Assembly: GCA_012329085.1 (NCBI GenBank)
Contig: JAAXQB010000055.1
Location: 1-8,233, forward strand
From: Methanosarcinales archaeon
Lineage (GTDB): Archaea > Halobacteriota > Methanosarcinia > Methanosarcinales > Methanosarcinaceae
Direction of reading: 5' to 3'
DNA: 8,233 bases
In this document: in pieces, positions 1-5,479 of the stretch
Layout of the letters: the number at the start of each line of letters is the position of its first letter
Numbering within the stretch: the first letter of the stretch is position 1
Notes under the pieces: generated by a model
Database searches by the model: none
Told to the model about the DNA's origin: nothing
What the model saw: only the letters and a program-made list of their open reading frames with translations
Made by a program: the position numbers and the translations under genes

Positions 1-95
1 AAATTCCTGTTCCCATTCCGAACACAGAAGACAAGTCTGCCAGCGTTCCATATTGTACTGAGGTATGAGAGTCCTCGGGAACTACGGATCGCTGC
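1..95 (+). rRNA. rrf: 5S ribosomal RNA, 3' part (5' end outside window)
   Basis: The segment carries the conserved 5S core: CCGAAC at 18-23, the AAGTCTGCCAGCG-type segment at 33-45, TACTG at 56-60 and the CCTCGGGAACTACGGATCGC 3' arm up to about 95. Archaeal 5S rRNA is about 120-125 nt, so roughly 30 nt at the 5' end lie upstream of the window. The exact 3' end is uncertain by a few bases because the pairing 5' strand of helix I is not visible. A run of T-tracts follows directly, as expected for the end of a transcription unit. No 16S or 23S sequence or tRNA is visible beside it in this window. Confidence 0.9.
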
Positions 96-103
96 TTTGC
101 TCA

Positions 104-131
104 ATTTTTACTTTTAACTTTTTTTATTTTT
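104..131 (+). terminator. Oligo-T terminator after 5S rRNA
   Basis: Several T-runs (105-109, 112-115, a seven-T run at 119-125 and five T at 127-131) lie just after the 5S rRNA on the same strand. Archaeal RNA polymerase terminates at such oligo-T stretches without needing a hairpin. The surrounding DNA is AT-rich throughout, so the call rests on position and run length. Confidence 0.55.
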
Positions 132-213
132 ACAATCTTTCCAATTTTTATTCCTTTTTTTACAATAAACAACCATAGTTTTTCGAATATGAAGTTTTTA
201 ATATTTTTAATTA

Positions 214-265
214 TATATAACTTATAAAGTTATATACTCAGAGAAATTTCTAATTTCTCGTATAT
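214..265. repeat. Two tandem hairpins between 5S rRNA and small ORF
   Basis: The first hairpin has perfect 10-base arms (TATATAACTT at 214-223, AAGTTATATA at 227-236) around a 3-base loop. The second has perfect 8-base arms (GAGAAATT at 241-248, AATTTCTC at 252-259) around TCT. Its outer arms ATATAC (232-237) and GTATAT (260-265) extend it across a 3-base bulge and overlap the first hairpin, so the two folds compete. The second covers the stop codon of the minus-strand ORF at 250-441, so it could act at the end of that transcript. No strong T-run follows on the minus strand. The rest of 132-249 shows nothing else recognisable. Confidence 0.45.
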
Positions 266-441
266 TCTCTTTTTGATATTTCTGCATCTATTGGCAAATA
301 AATATATTCATTTAATTCATATTCTGGTTTTATAAAATTCTTTATTAATTTTTCATAAAAATCTCTAAATTCAAAATTTTTATATTCTTTGCCATCTATA
401 TTATTTTCATCAAATAATAATTTGAATGAATCTATATTCAT
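250..441 (-). CDS. Small hypothetical protein, 63 aa
   Basis: This minus-strand ORF starts at ATG (439-441) and encodes 63 residues rich in Asp, Glu, Lys, Tyr and Phe, with no membrane segment or signal peptide. The charged, balanced composition looks more like a real soluble protein than the Ile/Leu/Phe-rich noise of AT-rich non-coding DNA. I do not recognise a family. It could be a small gene or the surviving N-terminal piece of a longer one. No clear SD precedes the ATG. A TATA-like TTATATTT (452-459, read on the minus strand) is only about 11-18 bases upstream of the ATG, too close for a standard promoter of a leaderless transcript. It converges with the 5S rRNA and diverges from the paralog array, so it is not part of either unit. 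Confidence 0.35.
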   Translation of the reverse strand: MNIDSFKLLFDENNIDGKEYKNFEFRDFYEKLIKNFIKPEYELNEYIYLPIDAEISKREYTRN

Positions 442-641
442 AACAGTTAAAAAATATAATGGATAAAATGTGCATATTGAATTTTCGTATTAGCTTTAAT
501 AAAACAAAGATTAAAAAAATTAAAATTTTAATTGCATATAATTTATAAAATTGTATGCTTGCCAATCGTTTTTTCAGTATGAGTTGAAAAATTTTAATTT
601 TTTGTAAATTTACACATTTTTTCATAAAAATATAATTTACT
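442..641. other. AT-rich intergenic stretch with one long hairpin
   Basis: I see no supported gene here. The open frames are Ile/Phe/Leu/Lys-rich noise. An inverted repeat at 534-558 has 11-base arms (GCATATAATTT and AAATTGTATGC) around ATA; as RNA all 11 pairs form with one G:U. The last 40 bases (about 601-641) resemble the sequence just upstream of the second paralog (about 1731-1771), sharing TTGTAAA, CACAT, CATAAAAATA and CAATTTA-like blocks before the ATG. This suggests the 5' flank was duplicated with the gene. Confidence 0.4.
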
Positions 642-1512
642 ATGATATCTAAAATCAAAAATTTTTTTAAATTTTATTCCAAATGAATTTTCTAAACAAG
701 CTACACAAAAATCAAATCGCATTCCTATTTTTAATATTAAAAACCATTTATTCAATAAAAAAATAGATTCCGATTCCTCATTTCAACATGATGTGTATTT
801 ATTTCAAAGAGGAATTTTTAAAAATTCCATTTTCGTATATGATAAAAATAAAAATCTTATTTTTTATGCAAAAGAAAAGGCATCATCAGATGTAATAAGC
901 AAAACAAACATATTGGATTTTTATATTAAATTTACTAAAACAAAAGTATCTGAAAACGAAGTTTCAAAAATTGAACTTTCTAATATTCTCATTTTTTCAA
1001 ACGAAAGTAAAACAAACGAACAATCGTCCATTCTCTTCGAAAATGAACTTTTAAAAATCATTGGTGATGTTGAGTGTAAAATCAAAAAAAATAAATTTTT
1101 AAATATTGGTATAGATATTGAGAACTCTCATATTGAGAAATACCGCATATATAATTCTGTTATGCATAAAAATATTGGTTATATAAAACAAAAACAAGGA
1201 TTTATAAGAAATGAATGGATATTTTATTCAATTAACAATCAAATAATAGGAAAAATGAATGAACGGAGTATGATATTTTCAATTATAAATACACTTATGA
1301 GTTTTATATATAGCTTTATTGGAATTGGGGCATGGTTAATCCCACAAACATATAATATTATTTCTTCTGATGGTATGGGTGTTGCTAAAATTAAAAAACA
1401 ATTTAATATATTCACATTTAAATATAATGCAACATTAAATATATTGCAAATAAATCCAACCATTGACCAAAAACTTTTAATATCAATGGGAATTTTAATA
1501 ATTAATGCATAA
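642..1512 (+). CDS. LURP-one/tubby-like family protein, paralog 1, frameshifted near its start
   Basis: First of three tandem paralogs. The body matches the other two along its whole length: a SIFVYDK-N-NLIFYAK strand pair, EQSSILFEN, RNEWIFYS with IGKMNERS, a hydrophobic stretch ending GIGAWLIPQ, FNIFTFKYN, and a C-terminal hydrophobic segment IDQKLLISMGILI. This pattern (DEW, IGK, PQ-Y-I, FNPF, DRRL plus hydrophobic helix) is what I know from bacterial and archaeal LURP-one / tubby-C-terminal-like / scramblase-fold proteins, whose biochemical role is mostly unknown. The homologous start is ATG at 642, but that frame stops at 684. Homology resumes one base later, in the frame of the downstream ORF, from about 663. 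The shift lies in a seven-T run (662-668) where paralog 2 has six. Removing one T gives an uninterrupted 289-residue protein. As given, translation could restart only at GTG 793, losing about 50 conserved residues. It could be a young pseudogene, slippage-expressed or a sequencing error. Confidence 0.6.
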
Positions 1513-1555
1513 TATTAAATTAATTAAATTTTTTAATAGTGTATAATTTGTAAAG

Positions 1556-1730
1556 ATCGTTCGGAACGAACGAGCGTTTGCTCGTCAATGCACATTCTAT
1601 TCGAGAGCTCGTTCGGAAAGCACATTTGGAAAGCACATTTGGAACAAATGAGCGTTATTCGAAAGAGCGTTAATATGCTCTCAAAAAGAACGAGCGTTTA
1701 TTATTATACTGAGAAAAATTTCCTTTTTTC
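1556..1730. repeat. GC-richer hairpin/repeat block, possible MITE-like insertion
   Basis: This block stands out from its AT-rich surroundings. It holds GAGCGTT four times (1572-1578, 1650-1656, 1665-1671, 1692-1698), a 12-base direct repeat GAACGAGCGTTT (1568-1579 and 1688-1699), CGTTCGGAA twice (1558-1566, 1610-1618) and a 13-base tandem repeat GGAAAGCACATTT (1615-1627, 1628-1640). Hairpins include ACGAGC-GTTT-GCTCGT (1570-1585), CGTTC-G-GAACG (1558-1568), CGAG-AG-CTCG (1602-1611) and AGAGC-N8-GCTCT (1664-1668/1677-1681). The 8-base TTGTAAAG lies on both sides (1548-1555 and 1731-1738), like a target-site duplication. No coding sequence is supported inside. It could be a non-autonomous mobile element, a REP-like genomic repeat or a structured RNA. 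The mobile-element reading is inference. Confidence 0.45.
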
Positions 1731-1738
1731 TTGTAAAG

Positions 1739-1749
1739 TTATTATATTT
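1739..1749 (+). promoter_or_regulatory. Possible TATA box of paralog 2
   Basis: TTATTATATTT lies about 23-33 bases before the ATG at 1772, the spacing expected for an archaeal TATA box driving a leaderless or near-leaderless transcript. No SD precedes that ATG, which fits leaderless initiation. TATA-like strings are frequent in DNA this AT-rich, so the call is weak. Confidence 0.3.
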
Positions 1750-1771
1750 GCACATAAAAATACAATTTATC

Positions 1772-2593
1772 ATGACTATTAAAATCAAAAATTTTTTACA
1801 TGCTTTTTTTATAAGCATAATAAACAAAAACCGCTCTTTTTCTTTTCGCCAATTTTCTTATAAAGATTTTGTAAATCAAGAATCAAACAAAATTCCTACA
1901 TTTAACATTGGAAATCATTTACTTGAAAAAGAAAGGAATCGAAACCATCAATTTCAATATGATACTTATTTATTTCACAAAAAATCATCTAAAGATTCTG
2001 TTTTCGTATATGATAAAGATGAAAATCCTATTTTTTATATAGAAAAAATAAAATCATCAAGTTACATGCAAAAAAAATCATCAGAATTTCTTATCACAAC
2101 AGACGAATCCTATAAAACGGAAACCTTAAAAAAATCTGGATTTATTGTGTTAGGTAAACTCAAAGAAATCGAACAATCGTCCATTCTCTTTGAGAATAGA
2201 CTTTTAAAAATTGACACTTCTACTGAAAATTATGTTATACAAGATATTATTTCAAATATAGATATTGGGTGTATAAAAAAAAACTCGGGATTTATAAAAG
2301 ATGAATGGGTGATTTATTCAAATGACAATAAAAAGATAGGAAAAATGAGTGAACAAAGCACAATACTTTCAATCATAATCACATTCATGAGTTTTATATA
2401 TGGTTTTATTGGAATTGGATCATGGTTATTTCCAGAAAACTATACTATTGTTTCTTCTGATGGTATGAATGTTGCTGAAATTAAAAAAAATCAATCTCGT
2501 TCTTCTAAATATAGATTAACAATATTACAAGCAAATCCTCCTATCGACCAAAGACTTTTAATATCAATGGGATTTTTAATCGCCAATGGATAA
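1772..2593 (+). CDS. LURP-one/tubby-like family protein, paralog 2
   Basis: This 273-residue paralog has the most complete reading frame of the array. The ATG at 1772 is preferred over an in-frame TTG at 1748 because it aligns with ATG 642 of paralog 1 (both followed by KIKNF). Residues 1-40 are a basic, partly hydrophobic N-terminal extension. The fold-like region runs from about IPTF (41-44) to the end: VFVYDKDENPIFYI (77-90), EQSSILFEN (134-142), KDEWVIYS (176-183), IGKMSEQST (189-197), a hydrophobic stretch 198-220 ending SWLFP, and IDQRLLISMGFLI (258-270). The FNPF segment seen in the other two copies is replaced by a shorter Ser/Arg-rich piece (240-246). The family assignment is by recalled pattern. 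Function is unknown; members bind or act at membranes in some lineages, but nothing here shows an activity. The hydrophobic stretch might be a membrane segment or a buried helix. Confidence 0.65.
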   Translation: MTIKIKNFLHAFFISIINKNRSFSFRQFSYKDFVNQESNKIPTFNIGNHLLEKERNRNHQFQYDTYLFHKKSSKDSVFVYDKDENPIFYIEKIKSSSYMQKKSSEFLITTDESYKTETLKKSGFIVLGKLKEIEQSSILFENRLLKIDTSTENYVIQDIISNIDIGCIKKNSGFIKDEWVIYSNDNKKIGKMSEQSTILSIIITFMSFIYGFIGIGSWLFPENYTIVSSDGMNVAEIKKNQSRSSKYRLTILQANPPIDQRLLISMGFLIANG

Positions 2594-2661
2594 AAAAGAT
2601 ATGGCATTAAATCAATTATACAAGTAGCAATCGATATTTTAGAATTTAATCGAGGTATTCA
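2594..2661 (+). pseudogene. Decayed 5' fragment of the hexulose-6-P synthase gene
   Basis: From 2606 the DNA matches the start of the synthase gene at 3414: about 45 of 56 bases agree by hand count, with no gaps. Read in the same frame it gives IKSIIQVAIDILEFNRGIH, against IKPIIQVALDVLEIDRAIQ in the intact gene. After about 19 codons the match ends and the DNA becomes the start of paralog 3. Both copies carry ATT at the expected start position. The fragment follows the stop of paralog 2 by the same short spacing as the intact gene follows paralog 3. It is therefore the scar of a tandem duplication whose unit was a paralog gene plus the first codons of its downstream neighbour. Confidence 0.8.
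2652..2656 (+). promoter_or_regulatory. Shine-Dalgarno of paralog 3
   Basis: GAGGT lies 7 bases before the ATG at 2664 and supports that start. It sits inside the decayed synthase fragment, where the intact gene reads ATAGGGCA, so the ribosome-binding site seems to have arisen by mutation of former coding sequence. Confidence 0.5.
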
Positions 2662-2663
2662 TT

Positions 2664-3401
2664 ATGCGTATGGAAAAAACAAATCATATTCCCACATTTA
2701 AAATTGATAATTATTTATTTAATAAAAAAGTAGATGCCAATATTGCATTTCAACATAATAGTTATGTATTTAAAAGAAACTATCTTAAAGATTCCATTTT
2801 TGTATATGATGAAAATGAAAATCTTATTTTTCACATAAAAAAATCATCAAATGTTCCAAAACAGTTTATTGTAATGGGCGCAAATAATGAAAATGAACAT
2901 TCGTCCATTCTCTTTGAGAATGAACAATCGTCCATTCTCTTTGAGAATGGACTTTTAAAAATCACGATTGATAATAATAAACATAATATAATTGGTGGTA
3001 AGAAATATAGCATACACGATACTGTTAAAATTAAAGATATTGGATATATAAATTATAAAATTGGACTTATAAAAGATGAATGGACATTTTATTCAAATAA
3101 CAATCAAAAAATAGGAAAAATGAACGATTTTTTTTCTCATCCTTATAAATTCGATTCACTACTTGAAAAACTTGAGAGTGAACTTATTGATTTTTTATTA
3201 AGCGTTATTGGAATTGGAAGTTGGTTAACTCCACAAAATTTTAAGATAATTTCTTGTGATGGTGTAATTGTAGCTAAAATTAAAAAGAAGTTCAATCCAT
3301 TTACATTCAAATACAAAACGACTCTAACAATATTACAATCAAATCCTTCTATTGACCAAAGACTTTTAATAGCAACGGGGATTTTAATAATTGGAATATA
3401 A
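2664..3401 (+). CDS. LURP-one/tubby-like family protein, paralog 3
   Basis: This 245-residue paralog starts at ATG 2664 behind a GAGGT SD; ATG 2670 is an alternative two codons later. It lacks the roughly 35-residue N-terminal extension of paralogs 1 and 2 and begins almost at the shared IPTF motif (9-12). Domain landmarks are SIFVYDENENLIFHI (44-58), two copies of E-H/Q-SSILFEN (78-86 and 87-95), KDEWTFYS (137-144), IGKMND (150-155), a hydrophobic segment 175-189 ending SWLTP, FNPFTFKYK (210-218) and IDQRLLIATGILI (230-242). The FNPF and D-Q-R-L motifs are the clearest signs of the LURP-one/tubby-like family. The gene ends only 12 bases before the ATT start of the synthase and is probably cotranscribed with it. 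Its cellular role is unknown. Confidence 0.65.
   Translation: MRMEKTNHIPTFKIDNYLFNKKVDANIAFQHNSYVFKRNYLKDSIFVYDENENLIFHIKKSSNVPKQFIVMGANNENEHSSILFENEQSSILFENGLLKITIDNNKHNIIGGKKYSIHDTVKIKDIGYINYKIGLIKDEWTFYSNNNQKIGKMNDFFSHPYKFDSLLEKLESELIDFLLSVIGIGSWLTPQNFKIISCDGVIVAKIKKKFNPFTFKYKTTLTILQSNPSIDQRLLIATGILIIGI
2895..2948 (+). repeat. 27-bp in-frame tandem duplication in paralog 3
   Basis: Units 2895-2921 and 2922-2948 are identical except for one base (CAT versus CAA) and encode EHSSILFEN and EQSSILFEN. Paralogs 1 (from 1018) and 2 (from 2171) have a single copy. The second unit matches theirs better (EQ), so the extra copy is specific to paralog 3 and recent. Confidence 0.9.
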
Positions 3402-3403
3402 AA

Positions 3404-3410
3404 AGGTGAT
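3404..3410 (+). promoter_or_regulatory. Shine-Dalgarno deciding an ATT start
   Basis: AGGTGAT is a strong complement to the archaeal 16S rRNA 3' end (anti-SD ATCACCT). It lies 3 bases before ATT at 3414 and 21 bases before the first conventional start, GTG at 3432. The spacing fits the ATT and not the GTG. Confidence 0.7.
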
Positions 3411-3413
3411 AGT

Positions 3414-4709
3414 ATTAAACCAATTATACAAGTGGCACTCGATGTATTAGAAATTGATAGGGCAATTCAAATTGCAAAAGAATCTGCACAAGGTGGAATT
3501 GATTGGATAGAAGCAGGCACACCTCTTATAAAAAGTGAAGGTATGGGAGCCATCCGAAATTTAAAAAAAGCATTTCCAAATAAAACAATAGTCGCTGACA
3601 TGAAAACGATTGATGTGGGTGCAATGGAAATTGAAATGGCTGCAAAATCTGGTGCTGACATTGTTATATTACTTGGAGCTTCTAATAATTCTACAATAAT
3701 AGATGCAATCCAATCTGCAAAAAAATATGGTGTAAAATTAATGGCAGATATGATTTCTATTGAAAATGAAGTACTACTTAATCGTTCAAAAGAATTAGAA
3801 GAACTTGGTATCGATTACATAAATTTACATACTGGTATCGATGAGCAAATGATTGGAAAAAGTAGCATGGGACTTATAGAAAAAATTGCACACAGTTTAA
3901 ACATTCCTATTGCTGTTGCGGGAGGATTGGATATACAACAGGCAACAAATGCTATAAAAAAGGGTGCCGATATTGTTATAATAGGTGGAAATATCACTCG
4001 TACAGACAGTGTTTTAAATTCTACACAATTGTTTAGAAAAGAATTGGATTCAATTTTAAAAAAGCATGAGATTAACGCCACAAAAAACAACATTCAAAAA
4101 CAAATATTTAATATATTTATGGAAGTTTCAACTCCAAATATATCAGATGCAATGCATAGAAAAGGGGCATTAAAAGGATTGCAATCTGTAACAAAAAATG
4201 TTAAAATAGTTGGAAAAGCTATCACAGTTAATACAATGGATGGGGATTGGGCAAAGTCAGTTGAGGCAATTGATGTTGCAAAAAAAGGAGAGGTAATTGT
4301 AATTAAATGTAGTGGAAGTGATGTTGCTGTATGGGGCGGACTTGCACATCGAAGTGCATTAAATAAAGGAATTGCAGGTATTGTAATAGATGGGGCAATG
4401 CGAGATATTGATGAAATTGAAATGCTTAGTGAATTGCCTATTTTTGCAAAAAACATTGTACCAAACGCAGGAGAACCGAAAGGATTTGGAGAAATAAATA
4501 CTGAAATTATATGTGGCACTCAAACAATAAATTCTGGTGATTATATAATCGGAGATGACAACGGCGTTGTAGTTGTTCCAAAAGCAAAAGCATACGAAAT
4601 TGCAAGAAGAGCAAAAGAAATAGAAAAGACTGAAAAAAGATTAAGAAATGAAATACAAAAAGGAAACACTTTATCTAAAATAATGTCACTTGAAAAATGG
4701 GAAATCTAA
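3414..4709 (+). CDS. 3-hexulose-6-phosphate synthase fused to RraA-like domain
   Basis: A two-domain cytosolic enzyme, 431 residues if started at ATT. Residues 1-210 are a hexulose-6-phosphate synthase of the OMP-decarboxylase superfamily: QVALD (6-10), EAGTPLIKSEG, the D-x-K-x-x-D signature ADMKTID (61-67), LHTGID with His139, AGG (169-171) and IIGG (189-192). In methylotrophs this enzyme joins ribulose-5-P and formaldehyde; in archaea lacking the oxidative pentose phosphate route it mainly runs in reverse to supply ribulose-5-P. Residues 225-431 are RraA/HMG-aldolase-like, with WGGLAHRSAL, DGAMRD (Arg330, Asp331) and SGDYIIGDDNGVVVVP. Such fusions are known in methanogens and are often annotated as ribonuclease regulator, but the activity of this half is unproven. 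The start is discussed because homology (IKPIIQVALD, normally MKPxxQVALD) extends upstream of GTG 3432 to ATT 3414. Its stop abuts the ATG of the next gene (TAAATG). Confidence 0.85.
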   Translation: MKPIIQVALDVLEIDRAIQIAKESAQGGIDWIEAGTPLIKSEGMGAIRNLKKAFPNKTIVADMKTIDVGAMEIEMAAKSGADIVILLGASNNSTIIDAIQSAKKYGVKLMADMISIENEVLLNRSKELEELGIDYINLHTGIDEQMIGKSSMGLIEKIAHSLNIPIAVAGGLDIQQATNAIKKGADIVIIGGNITRTDSVLNSTQLFRKELDSILKKHEINATKNNIQKQIFNIFMEVSTPNISDAMHRKGALKGLQSVTKNVKIVGKAITVNTMDGDWAKSVEAIDVAKKGEVIVIKCSGSDVAVWGGLAHRSALNKGIAGIVIDGAMRDIDEIEMLSELPIFAKNIVPNAGEPKGFGEINTEIICGTQTINSGDYIIGDDNGVVVVPKAKAYEIARRAKEIEKTEKRLRNEIQKGNTLSKIMSLEKWEI

Positions 4710-5477
4710 ATGAGAGCAATAACAATAATTGAAATTTTAAAAATAGTTTTATGCATTGGATTTCTTTTATATGCATGCCATCTTGATTTAAAAGCAAGAC
4801 GAGTTTCAAATAAGGTTTGGAAATATATGCTTTTAAGTGCATCACCTTTAATTTTTGGCATTATTTTAATTGAAGGAATTGTGCATATAAAATATATGGC
4901 AATCTCTTTTGTGAGTGTTTTTATTTTCATGTATATTTTATTTCAACTTGGTGCATTTGGTGGTGCAGATGCAAAGGCATATATTACAATTGCTTTAATT
5001 TTTCCAATTTTTCCTGAAATTACAGTCGGTGGAATTGTGATGCCAATTCTTGATGGATTAAATTGGTTTGTATTCACATTTAGCGTATTTGGAAATTCAG
5101 TAATTTTAACAATAATTGTTCCAATTGGAATGGTTTTATACAATATTGCAAAAACACCAATCTCGGAATTGGTTAAAAAACCATTTTTTACAGTTATAGG
5201 GTATAAGTGTCCAATATCAAAATTAGATGGGCATATTAAATTAATGGAATTACATGAGCAAAAAAAAGGCACTGTATCAACTAAATATGTTAGTGGTGGA
5301 ATTGAAATTACAGATTCTGTAAAAAAAGACCTTGAAAATTATTCTAAAAAAGGATTAATTGGTAAAAAAGTATGGGTGACTCCCGGACTTCCTTTTATTA
5401 TTCCAATCACAGCTGGATTTATTGCAGCAGTAGTATTTGGTGATTTAATCTTTTATATGGTAGAGGCGTTATTGTAA
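4710..5477 (+). CDS. A24 prepilin/prearchaellin peptidase (type II C-terminus)
   Basis: A 255-residue membrane aspartyl protease that removes the leader from type IV pilin-like or archaellin precursors. The two catalytic aspartates are Asp26, after TM1 in [15 protein letters not shown], and Asp87 in the GGADAK motif (84-89), the archaeal form of the GxGD signature. Hydrophobic segments lie at about 5-23, 40-58, 62-82, 91-103, 118-145 and 229-253. A soluble stretch (about 148-225) is followed by [16 protein letters not shown], typical of the archaeal A24 C-terminal type II region. The ATG follows the synthase stop with no gap, so the two genes are translated from one message. No clear SD precedes it, consistent with translational coupling. 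No pilin or archaellin gene is in the window, so the substrate cannot be named. Confidence 0.88.
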   Translation: MRAITIIEILKIVLCIGFLLYACHLDLKARRVSNKVWKYMLLSASPLIFGIILIEGIVHIKYMAISFVSVFIFMYILFQLGAFGGADAKAYITIALIFPIFPEITVGGIVMPILDGLNWFVFTFSVFGNSVILTIIVPIGMVLYNIAKTPISELVKKPFFTVIGYKCPISKLDGHIKLMELHEQKKGTVSTKYVSGGIEITDSVKKDLENYSKKGLIGKKVWVTPGLPFIIPITAGFIAAVVFGDLIFYMVEALL

Positions 5478-5479
5478 AT

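Noticed and set aside
410..658. 82-residue minus-strand open frame upstream of paralog 1
   Set aside because: The translation is almost only Ile, Leu, Phe, Lys and Tyr without pattern, typical of AT-rich non-coding DNA. It overlaps both the small ORF and the 5' end of paralog 1.
1558..1700. Possible CRISPR array
   Set aside because: The repeated units are 7-13 bases with irregular spacing, not 24-40 base repeats with uniform spacers, and no cas gene is present.
1748..1771. Upstream TTG start for paralog 2
   Set aside because: The ATG at 1772 aligns with paralog 1's ATG 642, and the eight extra codons fall in sequence that resembles the non-coding flank of paralog 1.
1588..1782. 64-residue plus-strand open frame over the repeat block
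   Set aside because: It reads through tandem repeats and hairpins, has no SD and runs into the start of paralog 2. The repeats explain it better.
3432..3434. GTG as the start of the hexulose-6-P synthase
   Set aside because: It would cut the first beta strand (QVALD) and is 21 bases from the SD. ATT 3414 fits homology and spacing better, though GTG remains the only conventional option.
4094..4519. 141-residue minus-strand open frame inside the synthase gene, and similar antisense frames in the peptidase and apgM genes
   Set aside because: They are mirror frames of strongly supported coding sequence and show no family pattern of their own.
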